Shown here in pieces: positions 25,133-33,292 of a DNA stretch of 64,000 nucleotides (positions within the stretch are counted from its first letter, which is position 1; every line of letters starts with the position of its first letter). The notes beneath the pieces are model-generated. The model was not told the DNA's origin. It made no database searches and saw nothing but the letters and a program-made list of their open reading frames with translations. The translations under genes were made by a program, and so were the position numbers. Source of the DNA: Streptomyces sp. B3I8 (GTDB taxonomy: Bacteria > Actinomycetota > Actinomycetes > Streptomycetales > Streptomycetaceae); contig NZ_JAUSYN010000002.1 of the NCBI RefSeq assembly GCF_030816915.1, positions 62,001-126,000 on the forward strand, given 5' to 3'.

Positions 25133-26470
25133 TCACTCCCTCACCAACGGCGCACCGGCGTCCCGCCAGGCCACGATCCCGCCCGCGAGGCTTCTGACGT
25201 CGGGATGGCCCATGCCGGACAGCAGCGCGGCGTAGCGCAGCGACCTCTCCCCCACCGGACAGGCGAGCAGCACAGGGGTACGTTTGCTGAACGGCAGCCC
25301 GCCGCGCACCAGTTCCTCGAAGAGTTCGTCGACGATGTTCACCGATCCCTCGATGTGCAGGGCCGCGTAGGCGTGCGGGCCGCGCAGGTCCACCACCAGG
25401 GGTCGGGGTTCGCCCTCGGCGATCCAGCGCCGCGCGTCCTCGACGCCGACCGCGCGGCCCCGCGCCCTGATGTCGTCGTCGTCCAGTGCGGCCGGGGAGT
25501 GCCCGCGCCGTGCCCTGCCGAGCAGTTCCGGGCGGCGCCGGCGCACATAGCTCAGATAGCTCTCGGCCCGGTCGCAGACGATGAAGACGGCGGTCTGTCG
25601 GCGTCCGGTGCCCTCCAGTTCGGCGTCCACGCCGGCCAGTTGGCGCACGGCCCCGTAGTAGGCGGCGCCGCCGGTGGGTCCGGAGAGCAGGCCACAGCGG
25701 CGGATCAGGGTGATCATTCCGTCGATGGCCTGCTGGGAGGTGACGGGCGCCAGCAGGTCGTAGGTGGCGGGGTCGAACAGGCCGACCTGGTGCACCTCGT
25801 CGAGGGTGCGGATGCCGGGGATGAAGTCGGACTTGTCGGCGACCAGCCCCAGCACCCGTACGCCGGCGTCGTGTTCACGCAGGACGCGGGCGACGCCGGT
25901 GGAGGAGCCCGCGGTGCCGACGCAGGCCACGAACCAGTCCGGTGCCCGCCCGTCGAGGTCCTTGACTATCTCGGGCCCGGTGCCGGCCGCGTGCGCCTCG
26001 ACGTTGCGCGGGTTGAAGTACTGGTCGGTGTGCAGATAGGTGGTGCCGGGCCCGGAGAGCGCCTGGTGGAAGCGGGTGAGCGGGTCGTCGGTGTCGGTGG
26101 GGTCGAGGCACTCGCTGCGGCCGGGCAGTTCCTCGATCTCGGCGCCGAGCAGCAGGAGCAGTTCCTTGATCTCGGGTACGCGCATCCGGTTGGTCACGCT
26201 CTTGAACTTCAGCCCGTGCATCCCGGCCAGCAGCGCGAGCGCCTTGGCCGTGTTGCCGCTGGAGAGTTCCACGACCGTTCCGTCGCCGCCCGCCGCCTCC
26301 TGAAGGTGGGGGCGGGCCATGTGCCAGGCGGGCCGGTCCTTCACGGAGCCGAAGGGGTTGAGCATCTCCAGTTTGGCGTAGAGGTCGATGTGGCGCAGAC
26401 CGTGCACCGCCGGGTCGATGCGGACGAGCGGGGTGTTGCCGATGGCTTCCGTGATGCTGTCGTACCTCAT
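25133..26470 (-). CDS. SbnA-like PLP synthase fused to a rhodanese domain
   Basis: 445 residues in two parts. Residues 1-~325 are a fold-type II PLP enzyme of the cysteine-synthase/SbnA group: 'GNTPLVRI', Schiff-base Lys44 in 'NPFGSVKDRPAWH', phosphate/substrate loop 'ELSSGNTAKAL', then 'VACVGTAGSSTGVAR' and 'SGPTGGAAYYGA'. SbnA itself joins O-phosphoserine and glutamate for staphyloferrin B. Residues ~340-445 form a rhodanese domain with an intact active-site loop 'LLACPVGERS' (Cys, Arg). The ATG at 26470 overlaps the previous stop (ATGA) and has GGGAG upstream. Beside a decarboxylase and a SufS-like enzyme, it may build an amino-acid- or sulfur-containing metallophore. No SbnB-type dehydrogenase partner is present. 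Confidence 0.85.
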   Translation of the reverse strand: MRYDSITEAIGNTPLVRIDPAVHGLRHIDLYAKLEMLNPFGSVKDRPAWHMARPHLQEAAGGDGTVVELSSGNTAKALALLAGMHGLKFKSVTNRMRVPEIKELLLLLGAEIEELPGRSECLDPTDTDDPLTRFHQALSGPGTTYLHTDQYFNPRNVEAHAAGTGPEIVKDLDGRAPDWFVACVGTAGSSTGVARVLREHDAGVRVLGLVADKSDFIPGIRTLDEVHQVGLFDPATYDLLAPVTSQQAIDGMITLIRRCGLLSGPTGGAAYYGAVRQLAGVDAELEGTGRRQTAVFIVCDRAESYLSYVRRRRPELLGRARRGHSPAALDDDDIRARGRAVGVEDARRWIAEGEPRPLVVDLRGPHAYAALHIEGSVNIVDELFEELVRGGLPFSKRTPVLLACPVGERSLRYAALLSGMGHPDVRSLAGGIVAWRDAGAPLVRE

Positions 26471-27984
26471 GACGGCACTCCCTGCGGGTGTGTGAGCGGC
26501 CAGTAGTTCTCGTCCGGGCACCAGCGCCAGGTCCCGCCCTCCTCCGTGACCGCCACCGACCGCGCGAGCGGCCTGCGTTGCGCGTGGTGGGCGTGGAAGT
26601 CCATGACGTATCCGGCGGTGTTGACGAAGGCCATCAGGTCCCCCGGCCGGGGCAGCCGGGGCAGGAACACCAGGCGGCGGGTGATCAGGTCGGCCTCCAG
26701 GCAGAGGTTGCCGACGAGGTGGACCCCGACCGGCTCCCCGCCCGCCGCCTCCTGGTGCGGCGGGCCGCCGCGCGGCAGCAGAACGGGATCGACGAGGACC
26801 CCGTGCTCCTCCAGGCTCACGTCCCCCGCGTTCATGCCGAGCCGTACCAGGTACCGGCCGGGGCCGTCGCCTCCCAGGGGCCGCACCTCCTCGACCCGCG
26901 CCAGCGACAGTCCGCACTGGTCGACGAGGGCGCGGCCGGGTTCGACGTACAGGTCGTGGAGGTGCTCCAGGAGCAGGGTGGCGGCCGGCCGGCCGAGGAC
27001 GGGGGCCGGGCGGGAGAGCAGCGCGTCGAGGTAGCCGGGGCCCGCGGTGGGCCGGTGGGCGGGGTAGAGGGCGGCGGTGCCGCGCACCGTGCCCGCCTCG
27101 TTGCGCAGGCCGTAGCCGTGGCCGCGCCAGGTCAGCGGCGGGCGGGTGCCGAGGACGGCCTCGCTCAGCGCGGTCGTCCAGCGCTCCCACTCACCGGCGT
27201 CCTCGACGTAGCCGACGCCGAAGCCGCCGCCGATGTCCACCGCGCGTGGCGCGAGACCCCGTGCGCGGCACTCGTCCATGAGCAGCACGCAGCGTTCCAG
27301 GGCCCGGCCCTTCTCCTCCAGGCCGGTGGTGTCCAAGTGGTGTGCGAGGCCGACGAGTTCGAGGCTGTCCGCATGCCGTTCCAGCGCCGCCCAGAGCCCG
27401 TCCGCCTCGGCGACCGGGGTGCCGAACCGGCTGCGGCGCGAGAGCAGCCGGGTGCCGGCGCCGCCGGGTTCGGCACCGGTCGCCGACTCGAACCCGGACA
27501 GCCGCACCAGTACGTCCGTCCTGGCCAGTCCGTATTTCCGTACGAGCGCTGCCAGTTGGTCGAGTTCGCCGGGCGAGTCGACGTTCACCGTCGCACCCGT
27601 CCGGGCGGCCAGCCACAGGAACTCCGGGTCCTTCGGGCCGGTCGCCATCACGCGGTCCCCGGTGAAGCCGCAGCTCAGCGCGTGGCGCAGTTCCTCCAGA
27701 GAGGCCACGTCGATGCCGACGGCGGCCGGGTCGCAGGCCGCGAGTCTGCGCACCAGAGCGCTGGAACGATTCGCCTTGTGGGCGAAGTACACCCGCCCGG
27801 CCAGGTGGTGGCGCCGGTAGACGGAGCGGAAGCGCTCCGCGTTCGCGGCGACCACCTCCGGGAGCAGCACGTTCAGCGGCGATCCCAGGGCGTCGGCCAG
27901 GGAGTGCAGCAACGGCGCGTTCCCGAGCAATGAGGCGAGCGGTGGGTCGACCCGCGGCCTCAGATACAAGGGCGCGTCCTTCAC
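26467..27984 (-). CDS. Fold-type III PLP enzyme, diaminopimelate/ornithine decarboxylase-like (Y4yA-type)
   Basis: A 505-residue alanine-racemase/DAP-decarboxylase-fold enzyme: PLP Lys70 in 'YFAHKANRSSALV', Gly-rich phosphate loop 'VDIGGGFGVGYVEDAG', 'VEPGRALVDQCG' and the second-subunit Cys in 'LVGNLCLEADLI'. Its length exceeds plain LysA (about 420-460). It looks like the group called Y4yA in rhizobial symbiosis plasmids, which I recall also sitting beside a cysteine-synthase homologue (Y4xP); that parallel is from memory. The GTG start at 27984 has an excellent GGGGAGG site. It heads the three-gene operon 27984-23921 and is preceded by a Zur-like box. SbnH, a decarboxylase of this fold, works in staphyloferrin B synthesis. 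Confidence 0.85.
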   Translation of the reverse strand: MKDAPLYLRPRVDPPLASLLGNAPLLHSLADALGSPLNVLLPEVVAANAERFRSVYRRHHLAGRVYFAHKANRSSALVRRLAACDPAAVGIDVASLEELRHALSCGFTGDRVMATGPKDPEFLWLAARTGATVNVDSPGELDQLAALVRKYGLARTDVLVRLSGFESATGAEPGGAGTRLLSRRSRFGTPVAEADGLWAALERHADSLELVGLAHHLDTTGLEEKGRALERCVLLMDECRARGLAPRAVDIGGGFGVGYVEDAGEWERWTTALSEAVLGTRPPLTWRGHGYGLRNEAGTVRGTAALYPAHRPTAGPGYLDALLSRPAPVLGRPAATLLLEHLHDLYVEPGRALVDQCGLSLARVEEVRPLGGDGPGRYLVRLGMNAGDVSLEEHGVLVDPVLLPRGGPPHQEAAGGEPVGVHLVGNLCLEADLITRRLVFLPRLPRPGDLMAFVNTAGYVMDFHAHHAQRRPLARSVAVTEEGGTWRWCPDENYWPLTHPQGVPS

Positions 27985-28058
27985 GAAGTACCTCCCCGTG
28001 TCAGGCGTCGGTGGTCGGACGTCGCCCGATCACCACGCCGTCCCCGATGATCAGGTCG

Positions 28059-28073
28059 TGATAATCGTTTCCA
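28059..28073 (+). promoter_or_regulatory. Zur-like box upstream of the PLP-enzyme operon
   Basis: TGATAATCGTTTCCA matches the recalled Streptomyces Zur core TGAAAATCATTTTCA at 12 of 15 positions and the methyltransferase site at 14 of 15. It lies 75 bp upstream of the decarboxylase-like gene and 100 bp upstream of the divergent TetR gene. The position is equivalent to that of the methyltransferase box. Confidence 0.6.
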
Positions 28074-28145
28074 ACTCACGTGCCGTTAAGCATCCTTCTC
28101 CGCGCGTGATGCCGCGGCGGGGCCGGAACCTGGCACTCCGCCCGA

Positions 28146-28162
28146 GCGAACACGTTCGTTAC
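28146..28162 (+). promoter_or_regulatory. TetR operator candidate at the tetR promoter
   Basis: GCGAACACGTTCGTTAC contains the palindrome CGAACACGTTCG and overlaps a TACGAT -10-like hexamer. It ends 10 bp before the tetR start, so the tetR mRNA may be leaderless. The same sequence recurs twice before the monooxygenase gene. Confidence 0.6.
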
Positions 28163-28172
28163 GATCGCGGCC

Positions 28173-28868
28173 ATGACTGCCAGAAGAGAGCCGGTCAGCC
28201 GCCGGGAGCGGCCGGCGAAGCCCGCCCTGTCCCGGCGCGTGATCGTGGACGCCGCCGTGCGGATCATGCGGGCGGAGGGGCTCCACAAGGTGACGATGCG
28301 CCGCCTCGCGCAGGAGCTGGACACCGGCCCGGCGTCGCTGTACGTCTACGTCGCCAACACCGCCGAACTGCACGCGGCCGTGCTGGACTCCCTGCTCGGA
28401 GAGGTCGACCTGACCGGACGGGACGGCGGTGACGACTGGCGCGAGCAGCTCCGCGCCGTCATGACGTCGTACACCCTGGTGCTGTTCGCGCATCCGCAGC
28501 TCGCGCGGTCCGCGCTGGTCGCCCGCCCGAGCGGCGAGAACTACCTGCGCCTGGTGGACCGCGTCCTCGCCCTCCTGTCGCGCAGCGGGGCGGAACGCGG
28601 GCAGGTCGCCTGGGGGGTGGACAAACTGCTCCAGGACGCGACGGCCACCGCCGCCGAGCACGGGGCACAGGAGAACGACCCCGCCTTCGAGGAGGACTGG
28701 AACGCCACCGTGCGGGCCCTCCGCGCCGCGGACGCGACGACGTACCCGGCGATCGCCGCACACATGCCCGACCTGATCGGCGGCCTCGCGCGGGACCGGA
28801 TGCGCTGGAACTTCGACGTCCTCGTCAACGGGATCACGTACACGCCGGTACCGGGCACGGAGGACTGA
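28173..28868 (+). CDS. TetR family regulator (TetR_C type)
   Basis: A 231-residue repressor. The N-terminal helix-turn-helix is in 'LSRRVIVDAAVRIMRAEGLH', 'VTMRRLAQELDTGPASLYVY' and 'VANTAELHAAVLD'; the all-helical C-terminal domain ('LPDLIGGLARDRMRWNFDVL') is like that of tetracycline-type TetRs. The operator at 28146 covers its own promoter and two further copies precede the next gene, so it likely represses itself and the monooxygenase. It is divergent from the PLP-enzyme operon, with the Zur-like box in between, but the different operator suggests no functional tie. Confidence 0.88.
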   Translation: MTARREPVSRRERPAKPALSRRVIVDAAVRIMRAEGLHKVTMRRLAQELDTGPASLYVYVANTAELHAAVLDSLLGEVDLTGRDGGDDWREQLRAVMTSYTLVLFAHPQLARSALVARPSGENYLRLVDRVLALLSRSGAERGQVAWGVDKLLQDATATAAEHGAQENDPAFEEDWNATVRALRAADATTYPAIAAHMPDLIGGLARDRMRWNFDVLVNGITYTPVPGTED

Positions 28869-28955
28869 GCCGGAGGGCACCCGCCCGCCCGCCGACCGGG
28901 AGCCGCCCCCGCCCGCGCATCCCGCGCGCCCCGTCCTGATCCGGCGAGGATGTGA

Positions 28956-28987
28956 GCGAACTTGTTCGTGACGAACATGTTCGTTAC
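28956..28987 (+). promoter_or_regulatory. Double TetR operator before the FAD monooxygenase
   Basis: Two adjoining copies, GCGAACTTGTTCGTGAC and ACGAACATGTTCGTTAC, about 15 bp apart, share GAAC..GTTCGT with the site at 28146. They overlap TTGTTC/TACCCT promoter-like hexamers, which fits repression of the downstream gene. Confidence 0.6.
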
Positions 28988-29061
28988 CCTCGACGAGCCG
29001 GAGCGGCACACAGGCGTGCCCCGGCGCTCACTTCCCCCCTTCGTTCCTCCCGGAGGTTCCG

Positions 29062-30204
29062 ATGAACACCCCGCACTTCCCCGTAGCGATCATCGGCGGC
29101 GGGCTCGGCGGCCTGACCGCCGCCCGCGTCCTGCACGTGAACGGCATCGAGTCGGCGGTCTTCGAACGCGAGGCCTCGGCCGCGGCCCGCACGCAGGGCG
29201 GCATGCTCGACATCCACGCGGAGAACGGACAGAAGGCGCTGCACGCCGCCGGCCTGTACGACGCCTTCCGCGAGATCGTCCACGCGGGCGGCCAGGCCAT
29301 GCGCCTGCTCGGCCCCGACGGCACGGTGCACGTGAGCGAGGAGGACGACGGTTGCGGCGACCGCCCGGAGGTGGACCGCGGCGACCTGCGCGACCTGCTG
29401 CTCGGCTCACTGCCCGACGGCACCGTCCACTGGGGGCGCAAGGTCACCGGTGCCCGGCCGCTGGGCGACGGGCGCCACGAGGTGACGTTCACCGACGGCT
29501 CCGCCCTCACCACCGACCTGCTGATCGGCGCGGACGGGGCCTGGTCCCGGGTCCGCCCGCTGCTCTCGGACGCCGTCCCCGGCTACACCGGCGTCTCCTT
29601 CGTCGAGGCCGACCTGTTCGAGGCCGACACCCGGCACCCGCGCGGCGCGGCGGTCGTCGGCGGCGGGTTCTTCCTCGCCCTGGGGGACGGACGCGGTTTC
29701 CTCGCCCACCGGGAGACGGACGGCAGTCTTCACGTCTACGCGGCGCTCAGGGCCGACGAGGGTTGGCTGGACACGGTCGACTTCGCCGACCCGGCCGCCG
29801 CCAGGGCCGCGGTTCTCACCCGCTTCGACGGCTGGGACGAGGGGCTGCGCGGTCTGGTCGCCGACGCGGACACGCTCACCCCGCGCCGCGTCCACGCCCT
29901 TCCCGTCGGACACCGCTGGGACCGCGTCCCGGGCGTGACGCTGCTCGGCGACGCCGCCCACCTGATGTCCCCCTTCGCGGGCGAGGGCGCCAACCTCGCC
30001 ATGTTCGACGGCGCGGAACTCGCCCGGACCCTCGTCGCCCACCCTGACGACACCGAGGCCGCCCTGGCCGCCTACGAGGAGGCGCTCTTCCCGCGCGGGG
30101 AGGCGTCGGCCGCCGAGTCCGCCGCCTCCCTGGAGACGATGTTCGGCGAGCGGGGCCTGGAGCGGATGGTCGCCTTCTTCTCCTCCCCTCCGGCGGCGGA
30201 GTGA
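29062..30204 (+). CDS. FAD-dependent monooxygenase, TetX-like
   Basis: A 380-residue class A flavoprotein hydroxylase. It has the FAD Rossmann motif 'VAIIGGGLGGLTAARVL' (7-23), the middle 'DG' motif region 'LLIGADGAWSRVRPLL', and the FAD pyrophosphate/ribityl motif 'VTLLGDAAHLMSPFAGEGAN'. Extended 'PFAGEGANLAMFDGAELA' resembles TetX-type tetracycline-inactivating and related drug-modifying oxygenases. The ATG at 29062 has CGGAGG upstream. TetR regulation by repeated operators makes it a likely inducible detoxification enzyme, but the substrate cannot be read from sequence, and in antibiotic producers such genes may act in tailoring. Confidence 0.87.
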   Translation: MNTPHFPVAIIGGGLGGLTAARVLHVNGIESAVFEREASAAARTQGGMLDIHAENGQKALHAAGLYDAFREIVHAGGQAMRLLGPDGTVHVSEEDDGCGDRPEVDRGDLRDLLLGSLPDGTVHWGRKVTGARPLGDGRHEVTFTDGSALTTDLLIGADGAWSRVRPLLSDAVPGYTGVSFVEADLFEADTRHPRGAAVVGGGFFLALGDGRGFLAHRETDGSLHVYAALRADEGWLDTVDFADPAAARAAVLTRFDGWDEGLRGLVADADTLTPRRVHALPVGHRWDRVPGVTLLGDAAHLMSPFAGEGANLAMFDGAELARTLVAHPDDTEAALAAYEEALFPRGEASAAESAASLETMFGERGLERMVAFFSSPPAAE

Positions 30205-30220
30205 ACTCCCGCCCGAGGCG

Positions 30221-30826
30221 TCAGGGAGCCGCCGCGTAGCAGTGGACGGTCACGAGCGTGGACGGGCCCCACCGCTGCTCGACCGTGGCCATCAGCTCCC
30301 AGCCCAGCCGCTCGTACAGGGCCCTCGCGGCGGTGTCGCGGGACAGCACGTCGAGCACCGGGTGCAGGTCACGGCGTCGCGCCTCCCGCACGGCCCGGTC
30401 GAGCAGCAGCGCGCCGGCACCGAGCCCTCTGGCCCGCGGTCCGACGAACAGCCGGCCGACCACCGCCGCCGACGCCCCCTCCGTCCCGTGGCGCGCGCCC
30501 CACACTCCGGGAGCCAGGTCTCCCTCACCCCCGAGGGACAGGACGACATGGCCGACGACGTCCTCGTCGAATTCGGCCACCCAGGCGCCCAGCGGGTGCG
30601 GCGGCGTCAGCCAGACAGCGGGCCGGTCGGGCCAGTCGACCGGATAGCCGTCGGCCCGGTGGACCTGTGCGAGGACCCGCGCGCACGCCGGGACATCCTC
30701 CTCGGTCCGCGGCCGGATCCGCAGCCCCGTCCGCTCCGCTCCGGCGCCGGAGCGCGCCGCGTGCACCCCCTTCGCCGGCACCCCGTCCGCCGCATGCACC
30801 CCGTTCACCTCGTCGGCCTCGTTCAC
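30221..30826 (-). CDS. GNAT family N-acetyltransferase
   Basis: About 201 residues, with the GNAT core at ~35-195: 'LRIRPRTEEDVPACARVLAQ', 'WVAEFDEDVVGHVVLSLGG', the acetyl-CoA loop 'VGRLFVGPRARGLGAGALLL' and 'LDVLSRDTAARALYERLGWE'. Several GTG starts are possible (30826, 30808, 30799) in a low-complexity N-terminus; the choice of 30826 is weak. The acceptor is unknown. It is convergent with the monooxygenase gene, 16 bp away. On its 5' side lies a remnant of a PucR-type regulator. Confidence 0.8.
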   Translation of the reverse strand: MNEADEVNGVHAADGVPAKGVHAARSGAGAERTGLRIRPRTEEDVPACARVLAQVHRADGYPVDWPDRPAVWLTPPHPLGAWVAEFDEDVVGHVVLSLGGEGDLAPGVWGARHGTEGASAAVVGRLFVGPRARGLGAGALLLDRAVREARRRDLHPVLDVLSRDTAARALYERLGWELMATVEQRWGPSTLVTVHCYAAAP

Positions 30827-30876
30827 CCCGCCATGGAAACACGGACGGGGCGCGGGCACGGTGGCAGGCGGCGGTC

Positions 30877-31041
30877 TCACTGCCACGCTCCCGCCGGCCG
30901 TCGCGCGACGAGTGTGCTGAGGATGCGCACCCCTCGGGTGGAGGCGGGATCGAAACCGGTGAGTCGGCGGACCCGGGTCAGGCGGTGGTCGAGCGTGCGC
31001 GGGTGGACGTCGAGGGCGGCCGCTGCCGCCCTGCGGTTCAT
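30877..31041 (-). pseudogene. PucR/CdaR-type helix-turn-helix remnant
   Basis: The 54-residue open segment contains 'NRRAAAAALDVHPRTLDHRL' and 'TRVRRLTGFDPASTRGVRIL', the C-terminal HTH_30 domain of PucR-family regulators. The sensor part is absent: reading upstream in frame gives no family sequence. It is therefore a 5'-truncated fragment left by a deletion. The ATG at 31041 is probably just the internal Met of the parent gene. 31042-31147 holds nothing recognisable. Confidence 0.6.
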
Positions 31042-31147
31042 GTCGCCGGCATCGGGTGCGTCGCGACGGCCTGACCGGGCAACACCCGTGCCGCCCCGCC
31101 GGCATCGGGTTCCCCCGCCGCACCACCGGCCGACGGCCCCGGCGAAG

Positions 31148-32071
31148 CTACCGCCCCACGACGTGGCGTGCCGCCTCGCGCAGGGCGGTCACGGCGGGGT
31201 CGTCACGGTTGCCGGGCAGCCAGGCCAGTTCGCTCGTCGAGGCGCCGAGTTCGGGACAGTCCACGTAGGTGATGCCGGCCCTCGGGTACAGCCGGCGGGC
31301 CGCGGCGGGGAGGAAGGTGATCGCCCGGCCCTGGGTGATGGCGAGGACCATGGCCTCGGTGTCCCTGACGACGGGCCCGAACCGCACCGCGGTGCCGTCG
31401 GGGCGCGGGTTGACGGTGAGGTGGTCCCACCACGGGCGGGGCACCTCCGGCGGCATGTCGACGACCGCACGGTCGGCGAGCTGGGCGAGGGTGAGTGTGT
31501 CCCGGTCGGCGAGCGGGTCGTCGGCGGACAGACAGACCACCCGGGCCTCCGCCGCCAGGCGCAGCGACTGCATGCCGGGAGGGAGCGGGCCACGCAGGAA
31601 GGCGGCGTCCACCTCCCCGGCGAGCAGGGTGGCGAACATGTCGGTGAAGGTGAGGTTGCGGACCTCGATCTCCAGGTCGGGGTGTTCACCGCGCAGCCGG
31701 GCGAGGACGGCCTGGGCGTGGGGCATGCCGGCCTCGGCGCCGAGACTGCCGATCCGCAGCCGTCCGCGTGCCGCGCCGGCGTGCCGGTCGGCGGTCCGGC
31801 GCAGTCGCGCCATGGCGTCGACCACCGTCCTCGCCTCCTCCACGAGAGCGTGTCCGGCCGCGGTCAGCCGCACGGCGCGCCCGCCCCGCTCGACGAGCGG
31901 GACGCCCAGCCGCCGTTCCAGGGACCTGATCTGCTGACTGAAGGCGGGCTGGGTGACGTAGACGCGTGCCGCGGCCCGTCCGAAGTGCAGTTCGTCCGCG
32001 AGGACGAGCAGCAGCCGGAGCTGGTGGATGCTCGGCTCCGGCGCACCGCCGGAGCCGCGACCGGGAGTCAT
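31148..32071 (-). CDS. LysR family transcriptional regulator
   Basis: A 307-residue LysR regulator. The N-terminal HTH includes 'IHQLRLLLVLADELHFGRAA' and 'YVTQPAFSQQIRSLERRLGV', followed by the linker helix and a two-lobe effector domain ('GRLRIGSLGAEAGMPHAQAV' to 'RLYPRAGITYVDCPELG'). It starts at ATG 32071. It is divergent from the ArsR-like gene at 32199 across 127 bp. No adjacent metabolic gene shows its target. Confidence 0.88.
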   Translation of the reverse strand: MTPGRGSGGAPEPSIHQLRLLLVLADELHFGRAAARVYVTQPAFSQQIRSLERRLGVPLVERGGRAVRLTAAGHALVEEARTVVDAMARLRRTADRHAGAARGRLRIGSLGAEAGMPHAQAVLARLRGEHPDLEIEVRNLTFTDMFATLLAGEVDAAFLRGPLPPGMQSLRLAAEARVVCLSADDPLADRDTLTLAQLADRAVVDMPPEVPRPWWDHLTVNPRPDGTAVRFGPVVRDTEAMVLAITQGRAITFLPAAARRLYPRAGITYVDCPELGASTSELAWLPGNRDDPAVTALREAARHVVGR

Positions 32072-32198
32072 ACAGGGCAGGTTATCGAGAAGGAGACCGT
32101 CCTCTCCGCGCGCCGGGCTTCCGGTCCGGAACTCGCTGCGTCAGGATCATCACGATCCCCCTCACCGAGCCGTGTTCACCACGACCCCGAGGAATCAC

Positions 32199-33221
32199 TT
32201 GTTACGCATCCACTTCGGCTGGCGCGATGTACAGAACGTGCGGCTGGCGCAACAGCCGGACCCGCTGTGGGAGTTGATGTGCGCGGTCTGCCGCTGGCAG
32301 ACGGGGCAGGGTCCGTTGGAGTTCGGCCACTGGCGCCGCGAGACCGCCGGGCGGCTCACCCGGGACCCCCGCGGCGCCCGCGCCCTGGACATGCTGCGCG
32401 CCTTCGTGCCCACCGCCGGCTACATCCCCGACCTCCTGACGCCGCCGGTCACCGGTGAGGGGCTGGAGGCGGGGCTGGAGAGCGTACGGACGACCCCGCG
32501 CGGCCGGCTGGAGTCGGAACTCACCCGGCTCTCCGAGGCGACACCCCCGCCGGGAGGGACGAGGGGCCCGCGCGTACCCGCGACGGCCTCCGCCACACTC
32601 GTCACGGCCCTCCTGCGCGACTCCTTCCACGCGCTGCTCGGACCGTACTGGCAGCAGGTGCGGTCCTCCGTCGGCGACGACGTGGCCGTCCGGGCGCGCT
32701 CCGTGCTCGGCGGCGGGACGGCCGCGCTCCTGGACAGCCTCGGCCCGTTCGCCCGGTGGAACCCGCCCCATCTGGAGGTCGACTACCCCACCGACCGTGA
32801 ACTGCACCTGGAAGGGCGCGGGTTGACGCTCGTCCCGTCGTACTTCTGCTGGCGCAGGCCCACCGCCCTCGCGGACCCCGGGCTCGATCCGGTCCTGGTG
32901 TACCCCATCGCCCGGCAGCCGCTCGACATCGTGCGGTCCGGCGAGCAACGGCTGGAGCAACTGCTGGGCAGGACACGGAGCGCGGTGCTCACCGACGTGG
33001 CCTCGCACCGTACGCGGACCACCACCGAGGTGGCCCACACCCTCGGACTCGCACCGGCCAGCGCGAGCTACCAGGTCGGCGTCCTGCGCGGCGCGGGACT
33101 GATCGTGAGCCACCGCGAGGGCAAGCACGTGGCGCACTCGGCGACGCCTCTGGCCTTCGGCCTGCTCGCCGGGAACGGGCAGACGTTTCGAAGAGGTTCG
33201 AAAGCCTGGTCGCTCCCGTAG
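32199..33221 (+). CDS. ArsR-like winged-helix regulator (DUF5937-type)
   Basis: A 340-residue protein. I start it at the TTG at 32199, because GAGGA lies at the right distance and the family N-terminus 'LLRIHFGWRDVQNVRLAQQP' begins there; further upstream the frame has no family-like sequence. The N-terminal ~250 residues are an uncharacterised helical domain ('DPLWELMCAVCRWQ', 'LVPSYFCWRRPTALADP'). The C-terminal ~75 are an ArsR/SmtB winged helix ('RTTTEVAHTLGLAPASASYQ', 'VGVLRGAGLIVSHREGKHVA'). There is no Cys-rich metal site of the ArsR type. It is divergent from LysR and is followed 71 bp later by the small secreted peptide gene. Confidence 0.85.
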   Translation: MLRIHFGWRDVQNVRLAQQPDPLWELMCAVCRWQTGQGPLEFGHWRRETAGRLTRDPRGARALDMLRAFVPTAGYIPDLLTPPVTGEGLEAGLESVRTTPRGRLESELTRLSEATPPPGGTRGPRVPATASATLVTALLRDSFHALLGPYWQQVRSSVGDDVAVRARSVLGGGTAALLDSLGPFARWNPPHLEVDYPTDRELHLEGRGLTLVPSYFCWRRPTALADPGLDPVLVYPIARQPLDIVRSGEQRLEQLLGRTRSAVLTDVASHRTRTTTEVAHTLGLAPASASYQVGVLRGAGLIVSHREGKHVAHSATPLAFGLLAGNGQTFRRGSKAWSLP

Positions 33222-33292
33222 GTCCGTGTCAGTGTCTCCGCATCAGCCACCGCGCGAAACGGCGGAAAGGTGGCGGAAGAACGGAGCGATGG

